Below, piece by piece: positions 1 through 6,346 of a stretch of 7,762 bases of DNA. Position 1 is the stretch's first letter. Each line of letters starts with the position of its first letter. The notes beneath the pieces were generated by a model, which saw nothing but the letters and a program-made list of their open reading frames with translations, did no database searches and had not been told where the DNA came from. Made by a program: the position numbers and the translations under genes. This stretch comes from Moraxellaceae bacterium (lineage in GTDB: Bacteria; Pseudomonadota; Gammaproteobacteria; Pseudomonadales; Ketobacteraceae), in contig NVVG01000021.1 in assembly GCA_002402125.1 (NCBI GenBank), positions 499 to 8,260 of the forward strand, read 5' to 3'.

Positions 1-23
1 GTCGCTTGATGGCCTTGTTAGGC
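1..23 (-). repeat. attC recombination site, partial (cut by window edge)
   Basis: On the minus strand the stop codon of the DUF1761-type gene is followed after seven bases by GCCTAAC, a perfect match to the R'' core (RYYYAAC), and then AAGGCCATCAAGCGAC, which would be the left arm of the attC hairpin. The R' half lies beyond the window. Position and orientation agree with the three full attC sites further along, so this is read as the recombination site of the cassette carrying gene 31-456. Confidence 0.7.
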
Positions 24-30
24 TAATTTT

Positions 31-456
31 TTAAGCAAATATACCAATAATTGCACCAATTAGAGCAAGCTCAACAACGCTATGCGCTGAATTTATTAGT
101 GTTAATTTTGAAGGTATACGTGCAAAACCATTGTAATAACCTAATGATGTGACAGTAAATACGGTTGCAATTACAAATCCAAAAAATACCCCACTTAGAA
201 CACCAGATATATTTGTTGCCGACATAAGCAAAGCGATAAATATGGTTTTTGTTAGCCCTGAAACTAAAGATATAGCAAAAGCTCCGCCAAGACCTTCGGT
301 ATTATCGGCTTCCTCTTTAGTGAGACCTAAAGCATTTGCCCATGCTTCACCGAAAACTGCCCAGTGGTACCAGGCAAAACCAAGCACGTAGCTTGCAATC
401 GTTGCAATTGCTACAGCTATGTAGTTTATATTTTGTAACTCTGCGATAAAATCCAT
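31..456 (-). CDS. DUF1761-family small integral membrane protein (cassette gene)
   Basis: This encodes 141 residues, mostly hydrophobic, with about four predicted membrane segments near residues 11-30, 57-79, 84-107 and 123-140. The stretch FAWYHWAVFGEAWANALGL (residues 27-45), just after the first membrane segment, resembles the conserved core of DUF1761 proteins, inner-membrane proteins of unknown function usually about 130-150 residues long, so the gene looks complete. The ATG has AGGG upstream as a plausible ribosome site. The gene is the only one between attC sites 1-23 and 483-540, making it a single-gene integron cassette with little spare sequence. No cassette promoter was recognised, so expression may depend on transcription entering from upstream cassettes. 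Family assignment is by recall of the motif; function is unknown. Confidence 0.85.
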   Translation of the reverse strand: MDFIAELQNINYIAVAIATIASYVLGFAWYHWAVFGEAWANALGLTKEEADNTEGLGGAFAISLVSGLTKTIFIALLMSATNISGVLSGVFFGFVIATVFTVTSLGYYNGFARIPSKLTLINSAHSVVELALIGAIIGIFA

Positions 457-482
457 ATATTTCCCTAGCTTTATTTCGAGTA

Positions 483-540
483 GCCTAACGCTTTATTGAG
501 ACGCGTGTTTTTTGCGTCGTTTTCAAATATCTTGTTATGC
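483..540 (-). repeat. attC site, 58 bp
   Basis: Read on the minus strand this begins with GCATAAC (near-consensus R'', positions 540-534) and ends with GTTAGGC (perfect R', 489-483). Between them an imperfect palindrome contains GACGC and GCGTC arms around an A-rich loop, as expected for a site recombined as a folded single strand. The TAA of gene 535-999 is embedded in the R'' core. It matches the site at 1600-1657 at about 45 of 58 positions by hand, ungapped comparison, suggesting both belong to one attC family, as is typical of chromosomal integrons. Confidence 0.88.
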
Positions 541-999
541 CTTTACAGTTCCACGAAGACCTTTCCAAGCGTAATCGTTACTTAAAACGATACTCGTATC
601 ACTGCTAGGAATTACTATGATACAACCTTCATCTTCATAGAGAAAGTTAGCCCAGTTATCACTAAATACACCCCAGGTTGTTTTTATCGACGTTTCCTTC
701 ATCCAAAACACTATAATAGCTGCTTCTCTTTCTATATCTAGGCTCAGAAGCATAGATTTAAACACAGAAAAGTTATCACCATTCCAGTCATCTACCCACC
801 GATACCATGGTGAATTTTCTGCTAGAATCTTCGACGGCCATTCATCGTCATCGAGAAGCATAAAGTGACGATTCTTCCCACTCACCGACTCCGCCCAATA
901 TTCCTCGCTCTCCGCTTCCTTCAATATTTGAATCCTATCTAGATCAGATTCACTCATTATCGGATCATTGTGGAATACGCCGGGAATTTCCTTCACCAT
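535..999 (-). CDS. DUF2947-like small acidic protein (cassette gene)
   Basis: This encodes 154 residues with no signal peptide or membrane segment, so it is probably cytoplasmic. It is acidic and rich in tryptophan (DDDEW at 50-54, WYRWVDDW at 65-72). The segment TTWGVFSDNWANFLYEDEG at about residues 107-125 resembles, from memory, the conserved C-terminal part of DUF2947 proteins, a family of unknown function; that assignment is tentative. I chose the ATG at 999 because AAGGAG sits six bases upstream; the two TTG codons before it lie in the spacer. The stop codon lies inside the R'' core of attC 483-540, and the ribosome site lies just inside the cassette after the R' core of attC 1015-1082. 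The cassette thus holds almost nothing but the gene. Confidence 0.85.
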   Translation of the reverse strand: MVKEIPGVFHNDPIMSESDLDRIQILKEAESEEYWAESVSGKNRHFMLLDDDEWPSKILAENSPWYRWVDDWNGDNFSVFKSMLLSLDIEREAAIIVFWMKETSIKTTWGVFSDNWANFLYEDEGCIIVIPSSDTSIVLSNDYAWKGLRGTVKA

Positions 1000-1005
1000 C
1001 AACAA

Positions 1006-1011
1006 CTCCTT
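1006..1011 (-). promoter_or_regulatory. ribosome binding site fixing the start of gene 535-999
   Basis: AAGGAG on the minus strand, six bases before the ATG at 999-997. It is a strong match to the Shine-Dalgarno consensus and decides against the TTG codons at 1005-1000, which would leave no room for ribosome spacing. Confidence 0.8.
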
Positions 1012-1014
1012 TCT

Positions 1015-1082
1015 GCATAACGCTTTGCGCAGTCGAAAATTGCGTAGCGCTGTTTTTTGTCGAATGCCGCATCTTGTTAGGT
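1015..1082 (-). repeat. attC site, 68 bp, divergent type
   Basis: On the minus strand this runs from ACCTAAC (R'', 1082-1076) to GTTATGC (R', 1021-1015). The inner arms, ATGCGGCATTCGAC on the left and TTCGACTGCGCA on the right, pair as an imperfect palindrome with at least one unpaired base, leaving a loop that holds GCGCTACGC. Its length and interior differ from the two 58-bp sites, so this cassette probably joined the array from a different source. It is the attC of the cassette carrying the frameshifted lipoprotein gene 1094-1593. Confidence 0.87.
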
Positions 1083-1093
1083 TTTTTTACATA

Positions 1094-1593
1094 CTAGAGC
1101 AATGAGTTTTTCAATGTTGATTGGTAGCTATGCTCTGCATTAACCGAATCTGGCCACGTATTTTTTAACAAGACATCTATATCTTTTGGAATATGCTTCC
1201 ACTCTAGATTGTTTGAGTAGATATGAACACTCACCATTAAAGGTAGAGGTGAGTGATCTTCCTGACCTTCGAAGTTCCAGTTTCTTTTATCGGCATGTAG
1301 CCACAAACCTTTTTGAGAGCAGGCCGATAGATAAAGCATAGAAAGTGATTTTGATTCTTGGCTACCATCAAAATATCTCAGCCCTTGATCTTTCGAAAAT
1401 TCTTTAATCAGCGATGTCAATTTTGGCCAATCTTTCTTTTCAATATCTAGAACAACAGAATAGGCCGGTATAATGCCTACCATATTCTTTTGCCAATCTC
1501 CCCCATAGCACTCATCGACATAGCCCTCGGGCGGCTCATTTCCCGTGCTACATCCAACTAAGAGAATTAGAATATAATAAAGACTCTACTCAT
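1094..1593 (-). pseudogene. small lipoprotein cassette gene, frameshifted in its signal peptide
   Basis: An open frame from an internal ATG at 1483 gives 129 residues, but the same frame extends upstream to a perfect lipobox: LILLVGC followed by STGNEPPEGYVDECYGGDWQ, with the Cys codon at 1552-1550. No ATG, GTG or TTG precedes the lipobox in that frame before a TAG. A start codon exists one frame away at 1593: ATG AGT AGA GTC TTT ATT ATA, which runs into TAA. Removing one AT from the TATAT stretch near 1571-1580, or adding one base there, joins the halves into MSRVFIILILLVGC, an ideal lipoprotein signal, and a protein of about 165 residues. The gene is therefore a frameshifted lipoprotein, either truly broken or a sequencing error. 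The mature part has no family I recognise. Translation from the ATG at 1483 would give an unexported fragment. Confidence 0.8.
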
Positions 1594-1599
1594 TCGTAA

Positions 1600-1657
1600 A
1601 CCTAACGTCTAATTGAGACGCGTGCCTTATGCGTCGTTTTTAAATTTCTTGTCAGAG
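1600..1657 (-). repeat. attC site, 58 bp, with degenerate R'' core (array edge)
   Basis: On the minus strand this ends in a good R' core, GTTAGGT (1606-1600), seven bases before the ATG at 1593; the AGG inside R' may double as a weak ribosome site. The interior closely follows attC 483-540, sharing ACGACGC and CACGCGTCTCAAT. The R'' core is CTCTGAC, not RYYYAAC, so the outer box is damaged. No gene ends at this site: the next stop codon on this strand is 267 bases further on. It is therefore probably the remnant site of a lost or truncated cassette. Confidence 0.8.
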
Positions 1658-1923
1658 TATATCAGAGATACGCCCTATCCATAGCCTTCTAAGAAGACAG
1701 CTACTTCCACATTGCGGTCGTCCAATCGGGCAGAACCAAAACCCAGAACTAAGCGAAAGCGGTCGCTCATGAGGGGCGATTACTTATAGTTTGGCTGCCA
1801 AATCACTATTGCCCTACAGGGTGAATTACAGCTTGATTCCCAGCTATAGCCTGAATGACCAAAGTCAGCATAAAGGTCATTCAGGAATCCATATTCACAT
1901 CTGAATTCCTTACACCTGATTAT
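1658..1923. other. gene-free stretch between the cassette array and the exported-protein genes
   Basis: No open frame of note was found on either strand. The stretch contains a 13-base palindrome, TTTGGC-T-GCCAAA, at 1790-1802, and the longer inverted repeat at 1850-1885. It may be the residue of decayed cassettes or of an older insertion; nothing in it is recognisable as a gene. Confidence 0.5.
1850..1885. repeat. perfect 11-bp inverted repeat with 14-base loop
   Basis: CCTGAATGACC at 1850-1860 is the exact reverse complement of GGTCATTCAGG at 1875-1885. An additional GATTCC at 1835-1840 mirrors GGAATC at 1884-1889, giving an alternative longer pairing. There is no T-run on the right for either strand, so it is a poor intrinsic terminator. 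It lies about 40 bases beyond the stop of the DUF2059-like gene and could stabilise that transcript's 3' end. The shape also resembles dispersed palindromic repeats of gammaproteobacteria that contain GATTCCC and GAATGAC, but membership in such a family is unproven. Confidence 0.7.
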
Positions 1924-2715
1924 CTAATCACGTTTAAAGGAAGCTGCAATAGTTCGGATGGCTTCATTAAAGGCTATATTCATACCAGAATTCATACTTT
2001 CATTAAACTTCATCATTACGGGTGTATTAAGTGTGTCAATATACTTATCTAACTCTTCAATGTTAAAATCTCTAAAAGTATAGAGTAATGAAATGATTAT
2101 GCTCATTTCAATATTACTTCTCATTCCATTGACTTGTGAGGTTGTAATATTTTTTAGTATATCTAGATTGAGAGGCTTATTTGGATTTTTTTGTTGGTGA
2201 ACAACTGTTGCCGCAGATAGCGCCAACGTTATCTGAAGGTCTATAGCGTTATCTACTAAGCTCCCTACCTTTTCCATTTCTTTGATTTTTTTCAACCTAG
2301 CCGGATCAGATAACAACTGCTGTGCCATTTTTTGCATTTCAACCTGTGCGTCACCTGTGGATCCACTCTCTTCAGCTCTAGCTACTCTTGCTCCGAAATT
2401 TGAACTGTACCAACTGATGAGTTCCATAGCTTCCGATTGAGTTAATGATTTCCCAAAGTTCGAAGTCAACCTTTCTAACATTGAATTAGAGTTCAAAGAC
2501 TCCTCAACAATAGATACTTTTTCTGATGAGGTTTCTCCCCTAGACGTCATACCCGCGAGGACAGCACCGGACAATGATTCTACTTGAGATTTCACTCCTG
2601 ACAAGACCACTAGCTCATATAGGGTATCCTCTGCTATAGGAGAAGCTATCGATAAAGGGGTGCAGGCTATAAGCACTAATATTGATACTAATTTTAAAAA
2701 ACACTTCATATTCAT
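1924..2715 (-). CDS. DUF2059-like exported protein
   Basis: This encodes 263 residues with an N-terminal export signal. Residues 15-18 (LIAC) fit a lipobox, but SIAS followed by PIA near residue 25 also suits ordinary signal peptidase, so lipoprotein versus soluble periplasmic protein is unresolved. Two segments, LTQSEAMELISWYSSNFGARV (91-111) and FNIEELDKYIDTLNTPVMMKF (217-237), each resemble the core of DUF2059, in which an acidic helix precedes a short 'F/WY-x-S-x-x-G' turn; the protein may carry two diverged copies. The rest is predicted helical. AAGGA sits three bases before the first ATG and nine before the in-frame ATG two codons on; either start is possible. It follows lipoprotein gene 2778-3476 after 62 bases in the same direction, so co-transcription is plausible. 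Function is unknown. Confidence 0.8.
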   Translation of the reverse strand: MNMKCFLKLVSILVLIACTPLSIASPIAEDTLYELVVLSGVKSQVESLSGAVLAGMTSRGETSSEKVSIVEESLNSNSMLERLTSNFGKSLTQSEAMELISWYSSNFGARVARAEESGSTGDAQVEMQKMAQQLLSDPARLKKIKEMEKVGSLVDNAIDLQITLALSAATVVHQQKNPNKPLNLDILKNITTSQVNGMRSNIEMSIIISLLYTFRDFNIEELDKYIDTLNTPVMMKFNESMNSGMNIAFNEAIRTIAASFKRD

Positions 2716-2777
2716 TGTCCTTTTTTATTTTAAAAATTGAGTTTTATGTACTACTTAACATAGCCCCCTAATAAGCC

Positions 2778-3476
2778 TTACCAGCCTAATTTGTGAAGTG
2801 CTGAATAGATATTTTGCTCTATGCTTTTCTCCACCTTTAACCGAATTAATTCCTTTTCCTTTTCGGAATAGGCATTGAAATTTAATTTCCATTTTATTGT
2901 ACTTTCCCCAAAAGTGCAGGGAAAACCCCATTCCCAGGCTAGATCTCTACCACTCTCCGTATCATAAACCTCTACAACAAATAGACTATATACACACCTG
3001 CTAGACGAGCCAAATGCTGTTTTTTCATAGAAACCATAAGGACTTCGATGAAAGGGTGCATTCTGATAATTTATTCTTTTAACGATCACTAAAGTATCGA
3101 CATCTTTCTGCTTAGTTTGGTGTAATAATTTTTCATAATCCAAGTTATGACGATCCTTGTTACTGTACATAGAATCTGCACTAACGGTGTTTAGACTTAG
3201 TTTTTTTGCAACGTAATGTCCAGACTTGTTGAGAGTATCAACAATCTTATTTTCTGTAAAATCATCGATATTCCAAGAGGATACGTCCTTTACATATGAT
3301 TCATTTCCAAAGATTGTAGTCCCAACATAAACACCGTTGAATTTATCCCCTAGCAACGAAACAACACCGATGTTCTTTATTTTGCTCATATCAGTATTAC
3401 TAACGGATCGTCTAGCACCTAGCGCTGCACATCCGGTGATGGAAAAAATCAAGAACAAAATAATCAAATTCTTCAT
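2778..3476 (-). CDS. uncharacterised lipoprotein
   Basis: This encodes 232 residues. The start MKNLIILFLIFSITGC is a textbook lipoprotein signal with lipobox ITGC and Cys16; alanine follows the Cys, which favours outer-membrane sorting in enterobacteria-like systems. The mature part begins with a polar linker and then KIKNIGVVSLLGDKF, a beta strand-like opening seen in various lipoproteins of unknown role, but I do not recognise the family. Two cysteines (in SSRCVYS and FPCTFGES) could form a disulfide in the periplasm. The C-terminal 35 residues are charged and predicted helical. AAGGA precedes the ATG by a good distance. The leader, AAAATAAAGAAAGGA, resembles that of the next gene, AAAATAAAAAAGGA. 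It probably shares a transcript with the DUF2059-like gene. Confidence 0.82.
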   Translation of the reverse strand: MKNLIILFLIFSITGCAALGARRSVSNTDMSKIKNIGVVSLLGDKFNGVYVGTTIFGNESYVKDVSSWNIDDFTENKIVDTLNKSGHYVAKKLSLNTVSADSMYSNKDRHNLDYEKLLHQTKQKDVDTLVIVKRINYQNAPFHRSPYGFYEKTAFGSSSRCVYSLFVVEVYDTESGRDLAWEWGFPCTFGESTIKWKLNFNAYSEKEKELIRLKVEKSIEQNIYSALHKLGW

Positions 3477-3681
3477 ACTACTTTCCTTTCTTTATTTTAA
3501 TTTTGCCTACCAATATAAGATAGATCTACCTTTCAACCGCATATTTCGATGCATAATCTCACTTCATTTCCCAACAAGCTATTTGATTATACGGAGGATA
3601 CGCCCTTCTCTAACCCAATAAAGAGTTGTTCCTACCATAACCCTGCCAATTAAGGCTGCAGCGTCAAATTTCAAAAAAACA

Positions 3682-4527
3682 TCAATGTGTGATCTCACCA
3701 ATATTAATTTCAAAACTTCCGGAGTAATCATTACCAAATTGCCCAACAAAAGAAAACTCGCCCTTAATCAAAAAATCATTTGATTCGGAAATTGTGATAA
3801 GCGCAGAGGTTGGTGCAAGTATATTTGAACCTACCGAATCATCAAATTCAGTAGCTGTTGACGAAACATCAAATCCGTATATTTGATTAACATCACTATA
3901 TTCTTCATATTCATAGCTCCCAACCAATAAATTCCCATGGTAGGCAAGATAGAGCGAGATAGTATCATCACCAAAAGGAACAATCACCTCATACGATTGA
4001 CTGTCTCCGAGATCACTAAAATTATGGTTTACACATACATGAGACTGTTCATTAAGCGAAACCGGCCCATTTAATTCGAAACCACCACTATCAACTAATA
4101 TATCTTCACTCTTCTTTGTTATCGTATCTACAATTAAATATTCGATCCCAGGATTCCATTCGTATGATATGGTTTCATTGTGTTCAAAAGCATTTTCGCC
4201 TACTAGATAATATCCGCTGTCATTTATGGAAAAATACAAATGGTCATCAGTTTTAACTGCAAATGGCAGATACCGACCGTAATCCCAACACCGACCGTAT
4301 GTCGTTCCATCCTCGGTTTCTTCCAAAATGTATGTCAGCGACGAATATTCACTATAAAGATACTCCCCTGTAGACTTCTTGTGGACGCGACGCTCCTCGA
4401 TAAAATCCCAAGTTCCGGTTAGATCCATATCTCGAACCGTATCAACTTCACCACCGGATGAACCTCCTGACCCACCACAACCTAGCAAGAAAGAGAACAT
4501 TACTGATAAAACTAGTCCCTTATACAT
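3682..4527 (-). CDS. uncharacterised lipoprotein with Gly/Ser tether and beta-rich body
   Basis: This encodes 281 residues. The signal ends in lipobox LLGC with Cys17, followed by GGSGGSSGG (18-26), a flexible tether to the membrane. The body opens with DLTGTWDF (35-42), a 'TGTW' strand start common in lipocalin-like and other beta-barrel folds, and continues as alternating hydrophobic, Tyr-rich strands, ending in SGSFEINIGEI. Cys80 and Cys165 could pair as a disulfide. The family is not recognised, and a lipocalin-like fold is only a guess from the strand pattern. GGAG lies seven bases before the ATG. It is separated from lipoprotein 2778-3476 by 205 bases without attC or an obvious terminator, so whether it shares a transcript is uncertain. 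Confidence 0.82.
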   Translation of the reverse strand: MYKGLVLSVMFSFLLGCGGSGGSSGGEVDTVRDMDLTGTWDFIEERRVHKKSTGEYLYSEYSSLTYILEETEDGTTYGRCWDYGRYLPFAVKTDDHLYFSINDSGYYLVGENAFEHNETISYEWNPGIEYLIVDTITKKSEDILVDSGGFELNGPVSLNEQSHVCVNHNFSDLGDSQSYEVIVPFGDDTISLYLAYHGNLLVGSYEYEEYSDVNQIYGFDVSSTATEFDDSVGSNILAPTSALITISESNDFLIKGEFSFVGQFGNDYSGSFEINIGEITH

Positions 4528-4823
4528 CGAACAACTCCATGAATGACAAACTATGTGCTACGCATTCTGCCTATAAATCACACAAACCTCAAGCTCTCCA
4601 GCCCTAAAAGTATAATTCATATATAAATCTAAATGGCGGCCATTGCTAGGACAGTGGTAATAATGGAGATGCGCGAAAGACGTCTTTGGGAGGTGACTTC
4701 GAACGACAAAGCATTGGTCAAATATCAGACGCTGCAAATTCTCAGTTGTGTCCGCTTTCGATAAACCTGATGAAATAAAATCACCAACTCGAGTGACCGC
4801 TTTAGGTAAGGTTTCTAAGCTAT

Positions 4824-4838
4824 CTACCGCAGACCGGT
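4824..4838 (+). repeat. left copy of a 15-bp near-identical direct repeat flanking the IS91-like unit
   Basis: CTACCGCAGACCGGT here matches CTACCGCAGAGCGGT at 7370-7384 in 14 of 15 positions, in the same orientation. The two copies bracket the transposase-recombinase pair, about 300 bp outside the transposase stop and about 120 bp outside the recombinase start. IS91-family insertion normally makes no target duplication, so the meaning is open. Confidence 0.5.
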
Positions 4839-4987
4839 GCCGAATAGTTTACGTTGATTTATTCGGTAGATGGCTGAGAATCCCCTAAGGACGGAACCGC
4901 GGGAAGCTTGCATCGGTTCGCGCTATGGGGATTTGAAGTAAGACCAGTGGCTCAGATCTTGATGTTTGGGATCCATCCTTTACGAAG

Positions 4988-5007
4988 CACACTTCAAACC
5001 AAGTGTG
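4988..5007. repeat. 7-bp hairpin downstream of the transposase, candidate part of oriIS
   Basis: CACACTT (4988-4994) and AAGTGTG (5001-5007) pair perfectly around a six-base loop, 129 bases beyond the transposase stop. Origins of HUH transposases include a hairpin near the nick site, and in IS91 relatives the origin lies downstream of the transposase gene. The assignment is positional only; no nick-site sequence was recognised. Confidence 0.4.
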
Positions 5008-5135
5008 AGTTGATCGTTTATTCCCATTGTATATCGATTTTTTCGGCTTATGACGGTTCTCAGTAAATTGGCACCATACGATTCTCGCTATCGATGGAGA
5101 TCGGCAGTTTAAAGTCGCTCGTTTCTCTTTTAGTG

Positions 5136-6344
5136 TCATGCTACGCATGCTTTAACCCTCCTAGAAGGAGGCGCACGAGGGTTATGTCCGCGCTTAAATA
5201 CATCAACAATGATCATGGGTGCATTACAAGACGGACAAAGAAATAGGCTGATTGGGTTATCGGCTCCCAATGCTGCGGGGGTTATGGCCGCAGGCTCTCT
5301 ATCTACGTTCAACAACCCGCGTGCACGGCTAATATTTTTTGCACGCTGTGTATTGGATAAAATGCCGTAGTATCGAATACGATGGAACCCTGTCGGCAGT
5401 ACATGGATGAGGAAGCGACGAATAAACTCATCAATTGATAGAGTCATGGCCTGCTGTTGGTAATCGCCGCGCTTCTGCGAACGGTAGTCTTTCCACTTAA
5501 AACTGACGCTGTTGCTACCAACAGCCAATAATCGATTATTTGAAATCGCGATCCGGTGCGTATAACGCGAAAGATACGCTAACACAGCCTTCGGGCCTGC
5601 AAAAGGTTCCTTCGCATAAACAACCCATTCTTGCTGTCGTACCGGTGCGAGATATTTAGCAAACATTCGAGTATCCGTTAGCTCGATCAACTTACCAAAG
5701 AACAAAAGTTCCCCTCGCTCGTAAGCATCCATTAATTTGGCGAGAAATAGGCGGCGGAACAATCGAGATAGTACTCTTACCGGGAGAAAGAAACCTGGCC
5801 GACAAGCAATCCATTGCTCACCATCGGGAGACAACCCACCGCCGGGCACAACACAATGGACATGAGGATGATGCGTCAATGCAGAGCCCCAAGTATGTAA
5901 CACCATCGTCGTCCCTATACGAGCTCCAAGGCGCTTAGGATCTTTGGCAATGGTTAACAGGGTTTCCGACGCCGCTTTAAACAAAAGGTTATAGACCGTT
6001 GCTTTATTTTGATAGGCGATATCAGCAATGACATCCGGTAACGTGAAAACAACATGAAAGTATTCCACGGGCAGCAAATCCGCTTGGCGTTTCTCTAACC
6101 ATCGCTTCGCGGCACTGGCTTGGCACTTGGGACAGTGCCGATTACGGCACGAGTTGTAAGCAATCTGCCACTGCTTGCAGTGTGTGCAACGTAGCACATG
6201 GCCACCCATGATTGCGCTGCGGCAACACTCTATCGCCGACATTACTTTATATTGGGCGCGACTAATCTGCCCTTGGTGGGACAAACGCCAGGCAGCACCG
6301 TGCTGACGAAATATATCCGCGACCTCTAACGATGACCTAGCCAT
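5136..6344 (-). CDS. IS91-family HUH/Y2 transposase
   Basis: This encodes 402 residues. Family knowledge: IS91 transposases nick one strand at the origin, bind its 5' end through a tyrosine and move by a rolling-circle-like route. An N-terminal zinc-binding domain shows CTHC (53-56) and CRNRHCPKC (66-74). The HUH metal-binding motif is H161-V-H163 within THHPHVHCVV. The paired catalytic tyrosines are Y257 and Y261 in AYLSRYTHR. A single CPSC (370-373) near the C-terminus may bind another metal. Length and motif order fit a full-length IS91 transposase. The ATG lies two bases after the recombinase stop (TGA-TC-ATG), so translation is probably coupled to that gene. All key residues are present, so it should be functional. 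Confidence 0.95.
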   Translation of the reverse strand: MARSSLEVADIFRQHGAAWRLSHQGQISRAQYKVMSAIECCRSAIMGGHVLRCTHCKQWQIAYNSCRNRHCPKCQASAAKRWLEKRQADLLPVEYFHVVFTLPDVIADIAYQNKATVYNLLFKAASETLLTIAKDPKRLGARIGTTMVLHTWGSALTHHPHVHCVVPGGGLSPDGEQWIACRPGFFLPVRVLSRLFRRLFLAKLMDAYERGELLFFGKLIELTDTRMFAKYLAPVRQQEWVVYAKEPFAGPKAVLAYLSRYTHRIAISNNRLLAVGSNSVSFKWKDYRSQKRGDYQQQAMTLSIDEFIRRFLIHVLPTGFHRIRYYGILSNTQRAKNISRARGLLNVDREPAAITPAALGADNPISLFLCPSCNAPMIIVDVFKRGHNPRAPPSRRVKACVA

Positions 6345-6346
6345 GA

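Larger units (their letters stand above)
4528..5135. other. 608-bp intergenic stretch: lipoprotein leader and left flank of the IS91-like element
   Basis: No convincing gene was found. The first part (to about 4630) is the AT-rich leader of the lipoprotein gene; a TATACT at 4614-4609 on the minus strand could be a -10 box but lacks a matching -35. From about 4820 several short inverted repeats appear: CCGAATA/TATTCGG (4840-4846 and 4860-4866), GAACCG/CGGTTC (4894-4899 and 4914-4919) and CACACTT/AAGTGTG (4988-5007). This is the side downstream of the transposase, where IS91-family elements carry their replication origin (oriIS). The element's left end should lie somewhere here. Confidence 0.5.

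Noticed and set aside
149..391. Plus-strand frame of 80 residues
   Set aside because: It lies wholly antisense to the well-supported DUF1761-type gene and has no ribosome site or recognisable motif.
1855..2052. Plus-strand frame of 65 residues
   Set aside because: It starts inside the inverted repeat at 1850-1885 and runs antisense into the DUF2059-like gene.
3337..3621. Plus-strand frame of 94 residues
   Set aside because: It is antisense to the start of lipoprotein gene 2778-3476 and runs into AT-rich intergenic DNA; hydrophobicity comes from the antisense of a signal peptide and T-rich leader.
4240..4422. Plus-strand frame of 60 residues
   Set aside because: Antisense to the middle of lipoprotein gene 3682-4527, without ribosome site or motif.
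4885..5148. Minus-strand open frame of 87 residues downstream of the transposase
   Set aside because: It overlaps the transposase end, has no good ribosome site, has a composition unlike a known protein, and covers the hairpins expected in the element's non-coding end.
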